A DNA stretch of 64,000 nt, from assembly GCF_902459695.1 (NCBI RefSeq), contig NZ_CABPRZ010000023.1, positions 30,909 through 94,908 of the forward strand, in the 5' to 3' direction. Of this stretch, positions 18,027 to 26,773 are shown piece after piece. The number at the start of each line of letters is the position of its first letter. Positions within the stretch are counted from its first letter, which is position 1. A program made the position numbers and the translations under genes. Under the pieces are notes generated by a model, which had not been told where the DNA came from, did not search any database, and was given only the letters and a program-made list of their open reading frames with translations. The DNA is from Pandoraea terrae. Its GTDB lineage: Bacteria; Pseudomonadota; Gammaproteobacteria; Burkholderiales; Burkholderiaceae.

Positions 18027-18806
18027 GGCGGCGTCTTGCGCGTCGAGCGGCGCCTCTTGATAGCCGAGACCGGCAGAAATGGCGACAGCGCAAGCCGAAA
18101 GCCGCGCGGCGATATCGGGCAGCAGTGCGCGTGTCATGCGTGACGACGGGCCCGACGCCGACAGCGCTGCCACGACTTCACCCGTCGCGTCGCGCACCGG
18201 CACAGCCACCGAGACCGCCTCCGGCGTCAATTCGCCGAAGCTGACCGCGCAATCCTTGCTGCGCACATTGCCGAGCTCGGTGAAGAGTTCGTCGCGCTCC
18301 GTCAGCGTGCCGGACGTGAAGCGGCGCCGCGGACGACCGAGGACCTGCGCGCGTACATCGTCGGCGGAGAAGGCCAGCAGTACCTTGCCGGATGCGCCGA
18401 CGTACAGCGGACGGCGATTGCCGACGACACCGTGCATACGCAGTTCGTGCGTCGACTCCACGCGTGCAACACAAAGCGACTCGAGACCGTCACGCACGCG
18501 CAACTGGATGTTTTCGTTGAGCGCGCGGCCGAGGGTTTGCATGTGGCGATGCGCAATCTTCACGAGATTGACCTGTTCATGCGCGGCGACGCCGAGCACC
18601 AATGCCTGGGGGCCGAGCACATAGGTCACGGGATCGCCCTCGCGGACCACCCAGCGATGCATCTCCAACGTGGCCAGCAACCGGAACGCGCGCGATTTGT
18701 TGAGCCCCGCGCGCTGCGACAATTCCGTCACGCCGAGGCCCGGGCACTCGCCCACCAGCGACAACAGCGAGAGCGCCGTGTCGACCGAAGCTACCTTGTA
18801 ATCCAT
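18024..18806 (-). CDS. IclR-family transcriptional regulator
   Basis: Predicted 260 residues: winged HTH (TELSQRAGLNKSRAFRLLATLEMHRWVV) followed by the IclR effector domain (LGRALNENIQLRVRDGLESLCVARVES ... GASGKVLLAF). ATG 18806 overlaps the TGA of the upstream amidohydrolase gene by one base (TGATG), so the two are translationally coupled. An in-frame TTG one codon earlier is possible. The likely targets are this operon and the ABC importer downstream; the ligand may be related to N-formyl amino acids or their products (inference). Confidence 0.9.
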   Translation of the reverse strand: MDYKVASVDTALSLLSLVGECPGLGVTELSQRAGLNKSRAFRLLATLEMHRWVVREGDPVTYVLGPQALVLGVAAHEQVNLVKIAHRHMQTLGRALNENIQLRVRDGLESLCVARVESTHELRMHGVVGNRRPLYVGASGKVLLAFSADDVRAQVLGRPRRRFTSGTLTERDELFTELGNVRSKDCAVSFGELTPEAVSVAVPVRDATGEVVAALSASGPSSRMTRALLPDIAARLSACAVAISAGLGYQEAPLDAQDAA

Positions 18807-19672
18807 CAAACTTCCTCGCTGTGTCGTTCCGCGTAGGCGGCAAGCGCCGCCAGAAAGCGCGTGAGGTTGGCCTGCAACTGCGCGAAACCCTCATGTTTCT
18901 CGCAGCTTTCTTCGTTCATGTAGAGGGCGCGGTTGATTTCGATCTGGATGCTGTGCCGGCGGTGTTCGGGATGGCCGAACAGGCGCACCAGATCGCCGCC
19001 GCGGTAAGGCGTGTTGTACGTCGCCTTGTAACCGAACTGATTGAAGTGCTGCACCACCCAACGGGAGAACGATGGATCGGCCGACGTGCCTTCCCGATCG
19101 CTGACAACGATGTCGGGGCGCAGCTCGCCCGGATCAAGATTCATGGCGTTGCCGCGCGACTTCATCGAATGACAATTGATGTGCCAGACGATGCCGGCGC
19201 GATGCCATGCCGCGTCGATTTCATCGCGCACGGCGTGCCGGTAGGGCGTGTAGTAGTCGTGCACACGCCGTTCGACTTCGGCGACGGACAAGGGCCGGTC
19301 GTAAAGCGGCACCCCGGGCAAGGCGAGGCGCCGGATCAACCCCATGCCGCGGGCGCTGTAATCGCTCGGACGCGCATCATGCGGCCACATCTGGTCCAGC
19401 AGGTCGGGATCGATATCATGGGGCGCGCGGTTCGGATCGATGTACGCGCGCGGAAACAGCGCGCCGATCAGCGTGGCGCCGTGCTGCGACGCGGCGGACC
19501 AGAGTTCGTCGACGTGCGCATCCCAGCTGGCGTAAATAGCCGACGTTGGCGCGACCGGATCGAAGTCAGCCGGGAAGACGATGCCGCTGTGCGGGGAATC
19601 GAGCACCAGCGGCAGACGTCCGCCCTTGGGGACTTCCACGAAGTAACGACCGTCGATGACGTGACGCGACAT
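18806..19672 (-). CDS. N-formylglutamate amidohydrolase family protein
   Basis: Predicted 288 residues. Motifs DSPHSG near residue 25, HINCHSMKSRG near 167 and IQIEINRALYMNE near 250 are the metal-binding signatures of the FGase/HutG family (PF05013), which hydrolyses N-formyl-L-glutamate to formate and glutamate in histidine catabolism or related N-formyl amides. ATG 19672 follows a strong ribosome binding site (gaggtccc). No other hut genes are visible here; instead it is coupled to an IclR gene and followed by an ABC importer, so its substrate may be an imported N-formyl compound rather than the histidine pathway intermediate. Confidence 0.9.
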   Translation of the reverse strand: MSRHVIDGRYFVEVPKGGRLPLVLDSPHSGIVFPADFDPVAPTSAIYASWDAHVDELWSAASQHGATLIGALFPRAYIDPNRAPHDIDPDLLDQMWPHDARPSDYSARGMGLIRRLALPGVPLYDRPLSVAEVERRVHDYYTPYRHAVRDEIDAAWHRAGIVWHINCHSMKSRGNAMNLDPGELRPDIVVSDREGTSADPSFSRWVVQHFNQFGYKATYNTPYRGGDLVRLFGHPEHRRHSIQIEINRALYMNEESCEKHEGFAQLQANLTRFLAALAAYAERHSEEV

Positions 19673-19807
19673 GGGACCTCCTCGCAAGCCGGCACGCGTT
19701 TCATGGAGCGAAACATGGTTCTCTCATTCTGAAACGAAAACCGGTGTCGGGCAAGGTCCCGCTTATTACGGGATGTTTGTCGACTTACAGTCGTTATTCC
19801 GCAGCGA

Positions 19808-20818
19808 TCAGATCGCGTCCGCGACGCCGGCTTCGTGCGCCTGCACGTCGGCGTGGTAGCTCGAGCGCACCATCGCCCCCACGGCGGCGTGCGTGAAGCC
19901 CATCTTGTAGGCCTCTTCCTCGAACATCTTGAACGTATCCGGCGTGACGTAACGGCGCACGGCCAGGTGGTGCTCCGACGGTTGCAGATACTGGCCGATG
20001 GTCAGCATATCGACGTTGTGCGCACGCAGATCGCGCATGACGTCGAGGATTTCCTCGTCAGTTTCGCCAAGACCGACCATCAGGCCGGACTTCGTCGCCA
20101 CGTCGGGGTGCTTCGCCTTGAACTCCTTGAGGAGGTTGAGCGAGTGCTGGTAGTCGGACCCCGGGCGCGCCTCCTTGTAAAGGCGCGGCACCGTTTCCAG
20201 ATTGTGATTCATGACGTCGGGCGGTGCGGCATTGAGAATCCCCAACGCACGGTCGAGACGCGCGCGGAAGTCCGGCGTCAGGATCTCGATGCGCGTCGTC
20301 GGCGACAGTTCGCGCACATGGCGGATGCAATCGACGAAATGCTGGGCCCCGCCGTCACGGAGATCGTCGCGGTCGACGCTGGTGATCACGACGTATTTGA
20401 GGCGCATCGCGGCGATGGTCTTCGCGAGATTGAGCGGCTCATCCGCGTCGAGCGGATCGGGCCGGCCGTGACCGACGTCGCAAAACGGGCAGCGGCGCGT
20501 GCATTTGTCGCCCATGATCATGAACGTGGCCGTGCCCTTGCCGAAGCATTCGCCGATGTTCGGACAGCTGGCCTCTTCGCAGACCGTATGCAGATTATGC
20601 TCGCGCAGGATCTGCTTGATTTCATAGAAACGGGAGTTATGGGTGGCCGCCTTGACGCGGATCCATTCGGGTTTCTTGAGACGCTCGATCGGCACCACCT
20701 TGATCGGGATGCGCGCCGTCTTGGCCTGCGATTTCTGCTTGGCGGTGGCGTCGTATTCGCCGTCGACGGTACGGACTTCCTTCGTCGCGGATTCGGGGGT
20801 GGTCACGGTGGTGGTCAT
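19808..20818 (-). CDS. lipA: Lipoyl synthase
   Basis: Predicted 336 residues, radical SAM enzyme. The auxiliary 4Fe-4S cluster motif [12 protein letters not shown] and the radical SAM motif CTRRCPFC are both intact, as is the C-terminal RSSYHA segment. It inserts two sulfurs into octanoyl groups bound to lipoyl domains. Start [15 protein letters not shown] is chosen as the first ATG after the lipB stop. It is 11 bases downstream of lipB, the usual lipB-lipA order. Confidence 0.97.
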   Translation of the reverse strand: MTTTVTTPESATKEVRTVDGEYDATAKQKSQAKTARIPIKVVPIERLKKPEWIRVKAATHNSRFYEIKQILREHNLHTVCEEASCPNIGECFGKGTATFMIMGDKCTRRCPFCDVGHGRPDPLDADEPLNLAKTIAAMRLKYVVITSVDRDDLRDGGAQHFVDCIRHVRELSPTTRIEILTPDFRARLDRALGILNAAPPDVMNHNLETVPRLYKEARPGSDYQHSLNLLKEFKAKHPDVATKSGLMVGLGETDEEILDVMRDLRAHNVDMLTIGQYLQPSEHHLAVRRYVTPDTFKMFEEEAYKMGFTHAAVGAMVRSSYHADVQAHEAGVADAI

Positions 20819-20829
20819 GAGGCTTCCAG

Positions 20830-21510
20830 TCAGGGCGCGGCGGTGATCGGTTGGCCCGACGCGCATTGCTGTTCGAAGTGGCGGCCAAGCTGCTGCGCCA
20901 GGCGCGCGGCCACTTCATCCCAGCGGGCGGCCACGCCGAGCGTGGCCATGTCAACGGTTTGCAGGCCGGCGTAGCCGCACGGATTGATCCAGTCGAACGG
21001 GCGCAGGTCCATGGCGACGTTCAAACTGACGCCGTGATAGCTGCAACCGTTGCGGATCTTGAGCCCGAGGGCGGCGATCTTGGCGCCGGCATACGCCGTG
21101 ACGGCCTCGCCCTGGCTCACATAGATGCCCGGCGCGCCGGCCCGGCGCTCAACGGCGAGATTATACGCTCCCAGCGTGTCGATCGCCGCCTGCTCGATCA
21201 GACGCACCATTTCGCGCACCATGAGCTTGCGGCGGCGCAGGTCGATCAGCAAATAGGCGACCACCTGACCGGGGCCGTGATAGGTAATCTGGCCGCCCCG
21301 GTCGACCTTGACGAGCGGGATGCCGGTGTCGGCGATGAGCAGATGCGCAGGATCTCCGGCGAGGCCGAGGGTATAGACGGGCGGGTGCTGTACCAGCCAG
21401 AGCTGGTCGGGCGTGTCCGGGCCACGTGCGTCGGTCATCGCACGCATCGCGTCGAACGTCGTGGCGTAGTCTTCCGTGCCGCGCCAGCACACTTCAATCG
21501 GAACATTCAT
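20830..21510 (-). CDS. lipB: Octanoyltransferase (lipoate-protein ligase B)
   Basis: Predicted 226 residues. [20 protein letters not shown] contains the substrate-binding [24 protein letters not shown] carries the SxHG-type motif, and [10 protein letters not shown] holds the catalytic Cys region. It transfers octanoate from ACP to lipoyl domains of dehydrogenase complexes, feeding LipA encoded 11 bases downstream. The 5' region holds an unusual tandem GAGCCCCCC repeat (21601-21651). Confidence 0.96.
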   Translation of the reverse strand: MNVPIEVCWRGTEDYATTFDAMRAMTDARGPDTPDQLWLVQHPPVYTLGLAGDPAHLLIADTGIPLVKVDRGGQITYHGPGQVVAYLLIDLRRRKLMVREMVRLIEQAAIDTLGAYNLAVERRAGAPGIYVSQGEAVTAYAGAKIAALGLKIRNGCSYHGVSLNVAMDLRPFDWINPCGYAGLQTVDMATLGVAARWDEVAARLAQQLGRHFEQQCASGQPITAAP

Positions 21511-21600
21511 GGCGCAAGTTTACCCAAACCGGCGCCATTCTGCTGGTGAGGTTTTACCCGGCGAAACCGTACCCGGCGCCCGCCGGCGTTATTTCCCGCC

Positions 21601-21651
21601 GAGCCCCCCGAGCCCCCCGAGCCCCCCGAGCCCCCGAGCCCGCCGAGCCCC
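21601..21651. repeat. Tandem GAGCCCCCC microsatellite-like repeat
   Basis: Three exact 9-base units GAGCCCCCC are followed by an 8-base, a 9-base (one change) and a 7-base unit. The array lies between the DUF2917 stop and the lipB start. Such a short C-rich array is prone to slipped-strand length change. Confidence 0.85.
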
Positions 21652-21662
21652 ATTACGCAGAT

Positions 21663-21995
21663 CTACGCCGCAGCGGGGCAGGAGATGTCCTCGCGGGCCG
21701 CCCGCCGACCGGCCAGCCACCGGCTCAACAGACGCAACGGCGAGAAACGGCGGCTCACGTGCCGCTCGAGCTGCGCTTGCGCCGCAGCTTCGGACGACAG
21801 CCAGTACCGGCGGCCCGGTTCGACTTGAAGACGTTGGCCGGGCTTGAGCCAGTAGTCGGCAGGATCGCCGGCGCGGGTGACCCAGACGGCGGCGCCGCGC
21901 GCCACCAGCGTGTGCTCGTGGTGAAAATCGAGACTGATCACTTCGCCCGGGCGCAGCCCGTAGAAATATTGGACCTTTGTCAAATTGCTTTGCAT
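21663..21995 (-). CDS. DUF2917 domain protein
   Basis: Predicted 110 residues: a small beta-rich domain with VISLDFHHEHTLVARGAAVWVTRAGDPADYWLKPG (quoted core: VWVTRAGDPADYWLKPG), the DUF2917 signature, cupin-like in look. Function is unknown. ATG 21995 has a good ribosome binding site (ggagg) 7 bases away, better than the in-frame start 12 codons earlier. It lies head to head with a GcvA-like LysR gene, the order seen in other Burkholderiales, so it is probably the target of that regulator. Confidence 0.85.
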   Translation of the reverse strand: MQSNLTKVQYFYGLRPGEVISLDFHHEHTLVARGAAVWVTRAGDPADYWLKPGQRLQVEPGRRYWLSSEAAAQAQLERHVSRRFSPLRLLSRWLAGRRAAREDISCPAAA

Positions 21996-22095
21996 TTTGC
22001 GGCCTCCGTCTCTTACAAGAGAATGACTCAATCATAGGGACTGCCAAGTCATAAACAAAACGACAAATTTTCAAGCTTTTGCTAGTATTCCTCAC

Positions 22096-23160
22096 ATGGA
22101 CCTGAGGAAACTTCCCAATCTGAGCGCCTTGCGCGCTTTCGAGGCGGCTGCACGGCTCGAGAGCTTTTCGCGTGCCGCCGAGGAGTTGTTCGTCACGCAC
22201 GGGGCCATCAGCCATCAGATCCGTGCACTGGAACAGGAATTGTGCGTGACGTTGTTCGCGCGCAACGGGAAGCGCATCAGCCTGACGACGGCCGGGCGCC
22301 AGTACGCCGCGTCGATCCGCGCCGCCCTGTTCGACATCGCGCAGGCCACGCGCACCTTGCAGGCGGGTACGCGCAGTGAACGGCGGCTTGTGCTGTCGAC
22401 CATGCCGTCGTTCGCCGGCCGCTGGCTCACGCCACGCATCGGGCGGTTCATCGACCGCCACCCCGAACTCGAAGTCGAACTACGCTGCAGCGCCGATCTC
22501 GTCGATTTCGATCGCGACGATGTCGACGTGGCGCTGCGGCTTGGCAAGGGCGGCTGGCCCGGGCTGCATGTCGAAGCCGTGCTTCAGGAGGTGTTCTTCC
22601 CTGCCTGCAGTCCGCGCTACAACGGCGGGAAGCTTCCGCAAACGCTGGAGGAACTGCGCGGGAGCACGTTGCTGCGGTCGGTGGGCGAGCCCTGGCAGCC
22701 GTGGTTCGAGGCGGCGGGCCATGGCGACTGGCCCGAGCCCGCTCACGGCATGCTGTACCAGGATTCAGGGATGCTCTCGCAGGCGGCGATCGTCGGCCAA
22801 GGGGTGGCGCTCGTACGGCGCTCACTGGCCGTCGGTGACATCATGGCGGGGCGTCTGGTACGCCTGTTCGACGTCGACAGTCCTTGCGAATGGACGTACT
22901 ACTTCGTCTGCCCGCCGGCGGCTTTCCAGACGGAGCGCGTGCGGGTGTTCTATCAGTGGTTCATGGAAGAAATCGCGGCGTTCAAGGCGACGATGAACGT
23001 GCATCGCTGCAGCACGCCGCTGCCGGCCGGCTCCATGGCGGCCCTGCGCCCCGATGTGCCCGGCGTGGGCGATGTTCTGGCGCTGCCGCCGCTCGGAATT
23101 CGCGGCGCGCCGGAGATCACCGAATCCCCCGATGACTCCGCATCGCCCCCCGGCGGATGA
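22096..23160 (+). CDS. LysR-family regulator, GcvA-like
   Basis: Predicted 354 residues. PNLSALRAFEAAARLESFSRAAEELFVTHGAISHQIRALE (core: LRAFEAAARLESFSRAAEEL) is the GcvA-type helix-turn-helix, and LSTMPSFAGRWLTPRIGRF opens the effector domain. The C-terminus carries an extra Pro-rich tail of about 40 residues not usual for the family. Divergent from the DUF2917 gene with a 100-base AT-rich gap that should hold both promoters. Confidence 0.9.
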   Translation: MDLRKLPNLSALRAFEAAARLESFSRAAEELFVTHGAISHQIRALEQELCVTLFARNGKRISLTTAGRQYAASIRAALFDIAQATRTLQAGTRSERRLVLSTMPSFAGRWLTPRIGRFIDRHPELEVELRCSADLVDFDRDDVDVALRLGKGGWPGLHVEAVLQEVFFPACSPRYNGGKLPQTLEELRGSTLLRSVGEPWQPWFEAAGHGDWPEPAHGMLYQDSGMLSQAAIVGQGVALVRRSLAVGDIMAGRLVRLFDVDSPCEWTYYFVCPPAAFQTERVRVFYQWFMEEIAAFKATMNVHRCSTPLPAGSMAALRPDVPGVGDVLALPPLGIRGAPEITESPDDSASPPGG

Positions 23161-23185
23161 GACGTGCCCAGCGCCTGTTCAGGCC

Positions 23186-23455
23186 CTACAGCACTACAGT
23201 CACCATTGGATGGCCCGACAGCGCGCGGTACATGTCATCGAGATGCGCGCGGCTTTCGGCGCGCACCGTCACGGTCAGGCCCAGATAGTTGCCGGCGCGC
23301 GACGGCCGCATTTCGACGCGAGCGGCGTCGAATTGCGCATCGAAAGTTTTCAACAGGGCAATGATGGTGTCGGCGAAATCCGGTTGCATCTTCCCCATCA
23401 CCTTGATGGGAAAGTCGCATGGAAATTCCAGCAACGACTCGTTGACGGGTGTCAT
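23186..23455 (-). CDS. DUF493 family protein (YbeD-like)
   Basis: Predicted 89 residues: LLEFPCDFPIKVMGKMQPDF then a ferredoxin-like alpha/beta sandwich ending in SGHPMVTVVL, the DUF493/YbeD family. Its role is unclear; in many proteobacteria it sits beside lipB, and here lipB-lipA is only 2 kb away. The ATG overlaps the TGA of the aminotransferase gene by four bases, so it is translationally coupled. Confidence 0.92.
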   Translation of the reverse strand: MTPVNESLLEFPCDFPIKVMGKMQPDFADTIIALLKTFDAQFDAARVEMRPSRAGNYLGLTVTVRAESRAHLDDMYRALSGHPMVTVVL

Positions 23456-24300
23456 GCAGCCCCCTTCGCTCGCTGATACGCGGCATACAACGCGCGGAAC
23501 ACCGGTCCGGGCACGCCCGCACCGACCGGCTTGCCGTCGAGCTGCACGACAGCCAGCACCTCCTTGGTCGCCGACGTGATCAGCAGCTCGTCGGCGGCGC
23601 GCACTTCGGCCTCGCCGATGGCGCGTGCCGAAAAAGGCACCCCGCACGCTGCGCAGAGTTGCTCCAGCAGGGTGTAGCGGATGCCCTCCAGAATGAGATT
23701 ATCGCGCGGCGGGGCGAACATTTGCCCGTTTTTCACGACCCACACGTTGCTCGACGATCCCTCGGTCAGGAAACCGCCGCGGAACTGCAGGGTCTCCATC
23801 GCGTCGTTCTCGGCCGCATGCTGGGCCATCAGGACGTTGCCGAGCAGCGATGTCGATTTGATGTGACAGTTCTGCCACCGGCGGTCTTCGTGCGTCACGG
23901 CGGCGACGCCCTGCTCCACTTTCTCGGCATTCGGCAGCGTCAGCGGCGTGGCGATACCGTACACGGTCGGTTTGGCGTCGCGCGGGAATGCATGCTGGCG
24001 CGGCGCGACGCCGCGCGTCACCTGAAGATAGACGCTGCAGGGATCGCTGCCGCAGGCATCGGCCAGGCGCTGCACGAGGGCGGCCCATTCGTCGCGCGAA
24101 TACGGGTTCGCGATGCGCACTTCGGCAAGGCTGCGTTCGAGCCTGTCGAGGTGGGGGGCCAGCCGGAACGGCTTGCCGGCATAGACCGGCACGACTTCAT
24201 AGATACCGTCGCCGAACAGAAAGCCGCGGTCGAGCACCGAAATCTTGGCATCGGCCAGCGGCACGAGTTCGCCGTTGAGCCAGACAATGGGATTGTCCAT
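23452..24300 (-). CDS. dat: D-amino acid aminotransferase (class IV PLP)
   Basis: Predicted 282 residues. The PLP lysine lies in HIKSTSLLGNVLMAQ near residue 145; GVAPRQHAFP and GIRYTLLEQLC match D-amino acid transaminases. It would interconvert D-alanine and D-glutamate for peptidoglycan, in keeping with the penicillin-binding protein gene 13 bases upstream. A branched-chain or aminodeoxychorismate-lyase-like activity is a less likely alternative. Four-base overlap with the DUF493 gene downstream. Confidence 0.9.
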   Translation of the reverse strand: MDNPIVWLNGELVPLADAKISVLDRGFLFGDGIYEVVPVYAGKPFRLAPHLDRLERSLAEVRIANPYSRDEWAALVQRLADACGSDPCSVYLQVTRGVAPRQHAFPRDAKPTVYGIATPLTLPNAEKVEQGVAAVTHEDRRWQNCHIKSTSLLGNVLMAQHAAENDAMETLQFRGGFLTEGSSSNVWVVKNGQMFAPPRDNLILEGIRYTLLEQLCAACGVPFSARAIGEAEVRAADELLITSATKEVLAVVQLDGKPVGAGVPGPVFRALYAAYQRAKGAA

Positions 24301-24313
24301 TTGGGAAAACCTT

Positions 24314-25498
24314 TTACTTCTTGACGAACATCAGGCGCAGAGCGTCCCACGCGCGGCCGATGATGCCGGCCTGAGGCACATCCGACAGGGCCACGACCGG
24401 GAATTCGGCCAGTTGCTTTCCGTCGGCCACGACCTTGACCGCGCCGACCACGGCGCCGTCGGCGATCGGCGCCACCAGCGGCTCGCGCAGTTCCAGCACC
24501 GGCTTGATCTTGTCGGCCATGCCCTTCGGCACAGTGATGAACTGGTCACGCTTGACGCCGACCTTCAGTTCGTTTTCCTTGCCCTTCCAGATCTTCGGCG
24601 TCGCGACGGCCTGGTTCGCGCCGTAGACGCGCAACGTGTCGAAGTTCTGGTACGCGTAGTTGAGCGCTGACAGGCTGTCCTGCACGCGCGCACGTTCGGT
24701 CGGCTCGCCAACGACCACCGACAGCACGCGACGGCTCACGCCCGGCGCATTCGGCAGCGGGCGCGACGCCGACGACACCAGGCAGTAGCCGGCTTCATTG
24801 GTGTGGCCGGTCTTCAGGCCGTCGACCGTCGGGTCGAGCGACAGCAGGCGGTTACGATTCGGCTGACGGATATTGTTGTACGTAAAGCTCTTCACCGAGT
24901 AAATCGAGTAGAACTCCGGAAAGTCCTTGATCATGCGCGTCGACAGCGTGGCCAGATCCGCCACGGTCGTGTAATGCTGCGGATCGGTCAGGCCGTCGAC
25001 GTTGGTGTAATGCGTGCTCTTCAGGCCCAGACGCTGCGCGCCGCGGTTCATGAGTTCGACGAAGCCGGCTTGCGAGCCGCCGACCAACTCGGCCAGCGCG
25101 ATCGAGGCGTCGTTGCCCGACTGCACGATCATGCCGTACACGAGGTCGTGCACGGAAATCGGCTTGCCGGCTTCGATGAAGGTGCGTGATTCGTCGCGGC
25201 CGACCTTGCGCACCGACTCGCTCGGCAGCACGGTCTGTTCCATCGAAATGCGCTTGTCCTTCAAGGCCTCGAAGACGAGGTACGTCGTCATGATCTTGGT
25301 CAGCGACGCCGGTTCGATACGCGCATCGGGGTTACCGGCGGCGAGCATCTGGCCGCTGGTGACATCGATGATCGTCCAGGCCTTGGCCGTCATCGGCGGC
25401 GGCGGGATCTGGGCACGAGCGGGAAGCGAAACGAGGGAGGCAGCGGACAGCAATGCCGCGGCACTGGCGGCACGGGACAGCGAAGCAGTGAATTTCAT
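24314..25498 (-). CDS. dacC: D-alanyl-D-alanine carboxypeptidase, PBP5/6 type
   Basis: Predicted 394 residues. A signal peptide ends at SLPARAQ; the serine acylase motifs are all visible: SxxK in EPASLTKIMTTYL, SxN in IVQSGNDASIAL, and KTG in GLKTGHTNEAGYCLV. A C-terminal beta domain ends with an amphipathic segment (GRAWDALRLMFVKK) that would anchor it to the periplasmic face of the inner membrane. It trims the terminal D-Ala of peptidoglycan pentapeptides. The aminotransferase-DUF493 pair follows on the same strand. dacA would be an equally valid name. Confidence 0.94.
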   Translation of the reverse strand: MKFTASLSRAASAAALLSAASLVSLPARAQIPPPPMTAKAWTIIDVTSGQMLAAGNPDARIEPASLTKIMTTYLVFEALKDKRISMEQTVLPSESVRKVGRDESRTFIEAGKPISVHDLVYGMIVQSGNDASIALAELVGGSQAGFVELMNRGAQRLGLKSTHYTNVDGLTDPQHYTTVADLATLSTRMIKDFPEFYSIYSVKSFTYNNIRQPNRNRLLSLDPTVDGLKTGHTNEAGYCLVSSASRPLPNAPGVSRRVLSVVVGEPTERARVQDSLSALNYAYQNFDTLRVYGANQAVATPKIWKGKENELKVGVKRDQFITVPKGMADKIKPVLELREPLVAPIADGAVVGAVKVVADGKQLAEFPVVALSDVPQAGIIGRAWDALRLMFVKK

Positions 25499-25707
25499 CG
25501 GCGAAATGAGAGGCGGTGGAGCATCGGTCGGACAGTGGGCGGGGCCAGCGGCACGGGCGGCACGGCACAGGGACGTCGGGACGGGCATAAGCGACCCAGC
25601 GCCCGACGTTCCGGGGCTCTGACCGGATGGCGCTGGCAAGGTTCAGCGGCGATTATACCCGTCGCGCGCCGGCCGCCCCAAGGCTTTTGCCCGAAGGCGT
25701 TACCCAA

Positions 25708-26337
25708 TCAATGGCGCCAGGCGTCCACGACGATCTGGCGCAACAGCGGCAGCAGGCCATGGAAGAAATGCTCCCCGCCGGGAATCACCACGACGGGCAA
25801 GCTTTGCCCGCGCGCCCAGTCGAACACGGACTGCAGCGGCACCGTCTCGTCTTTCTCGCCGTGGATCACGAGCGTATCGGCCGGCACATTGGCCACATCC
25901 CAATTGCTTGCGGCGGTGCCGACAAACACGAGACGCTGTGCGGGCGTGCCGGCAGCGGCCAGGTCCTTCGCCACATGACTCAGCACGAACGTGCCGAACG
26001 AGAAACCGGCCAGCGCGAGCGGCAGCGATTCCCAGCCCGGCTGCCTGCGCATCCAGGCGATGACCGTCTTCAAGTCTTCCCGCTCGCCAATGCCCTCGTC
26101 GTGTTCGCCTTCCGTCTTGCCCACGCCACGGAAGTTCGAACGCACGGTGGCGTAGCCCAACTGCACCATCGCTCGCGCCAGGGTCTGCGCGACCTTGTTG
26201 TCGAGCGTGCCGCCAAACAGCGGATGCGGATGGGCGACAAGCGCGATGCCGCGCGGCGCGCCCGCGGGACGGTCGATGGCGATTTCGATGGCGCCGACGG
26301 GACCGTCGATAGTGAAGCGTTCTGTTTGTGCGTTCAT
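25708..26337 (-). CDS. Alpha/beta hydrolase (dienelactone-hydrolase-like, COG2945)
   Basis: Predicted 209 residues, a compact alpha/beta hydrolase. HPHPLFGGTLDNKVAQTLAR near residue 35 gives the oxyanion region, ALAGFSFGTFVLS holds the nucleophile Ser (GFSFG) near 110, D in TLVIHGEKDETVP and H in GGEHFFHG near 190 complete the triad. The family is annotated as alpha/beta or dienelactone-like hydrolase; substrate unknown. It lies 25 bases past the ferredoxin gene on the same strand, so they are probably one operon. Confidence 0.88.
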   Translation of the reverse strand: MNAQTERFTIDGPVGAIEIAIDRPAGAPRGIALVAHPHPLFGGTLDNKVAQTLARAMVQLGYATVRSNFRGVGKTEGEHDEGIGEREDLKTVIAWMRRQPGWESLPLALAGFSFGTFVLSHVAKDLAAAGTPAQRLVFVGTAASNWDVANVPADTLVIHGEKDETVPLQSVFDWARGQSLPVVVIPGGEHFFHGLLPLLRQIVVDAWRH

Positions 26338-26345
26338 GGCGATTA

Positions 26346-26369
26346 TTCAGTCGTTCAGTCGTTCAGTCG
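26346..26369. repeat. Three tandem TTCAGTCG units across a stop codon
   Basis: Three exact 8-base units span the ferredoxin stop codon (26363-26365) and the gap to the hydrolase gene. Because the unit is 8 bases, loss or gain of a copy within the coding end could change the last codons of the ferredoxin. Confidence 0.75.
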
Positions 26370-26686
26370 ATCAGCAGCCGTTCGACAATCTTGCCGCCCG
26401 CCAGATGGCTGTCGACGATCTCGTCGATGTCGCTCTCGTCCAGATACGTGTACCAGACGCCTTCCGGATAGACGACCACGACCGGCCCCAGTTCGCAGCG
26501 ATCCAGGCAACCGGCCTTGTTGATGCGGACCTGCCCCGGACCGGCCAGGCCGGCTTCCTTCACGCGCTTCTTGGCGTACTCCTGCATCGCCTGCGCGTTG
26601 CAGTTCGCGCACGAAGGACGATCGGCAGCCGGATCGCGTTGGTTCAGGCAGAAGAATACGTGGTGGCGATAATACTGGGTGGACAT
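26363..26686 (-). CDS. (2Fe-2S) ferredoxin, thioredoxin-fold type
   Basis: Predicted 107 residues. The family pattern is present: HHVFFCLNQRD (first Cys), SCANCNA, and AGCLDRCELGPVVVVYPEG with the last two ligands. This is the thioredoxin-like 2Fe-2S ferredoxin group, electron carriers of uncertain partner. Followed by an alpha/beta hydrolase gene on the same strand. Confidence 0.93.
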   Translation of the reverse strand: MSTQYYRHHVFFCLNQRDPAADRPSCANCNAQAMQEYAKKRVKEAGLAGPGQVRINKAGCLDRCELGPVVVVYPEGVWYTYLDESDIDEIVDSHLAGGKIVERLLID

Positions 26687-26727
26687 GGGGGTGCTCGTGA
26701 CGACGGAATGCGGGCCATTCTAACCCA

Positions 26728-26743
26728 GGGCCTGTTCACGCTA
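26728..26743 (-). repeat. 3'-end repeat GCGTGAACAGGCCC, copy 2
   Basis: Minus strand TAGCGTGAACAGGCCC, 30 bases past the VanZ gene stop. The similarity with the copy at 34464 extends for about 20 more bases toward the gene (ATATCGGGC versus ACATCGGGC). Confidence 0.6.
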
Positions 26744-26773
26744 ATATCGGGCTCGCGGCGCCCGCTCGCCAGC

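Noticed and set aside
21589..22461. 290-codon minus-strand frame overlapping DUF2917 and the LysR gene
   Set aside because: Shadow frame; the Gly/Leu repeats at its end come from the tandem C-rich array.
23171..23190. Possible fifth copy of the GCGTGAACAGGCCC repeat (gcgcctgttcaggccc)
   Set aside because: Matches only the CCTGTTCA part and differs elsewhere; likely chance.
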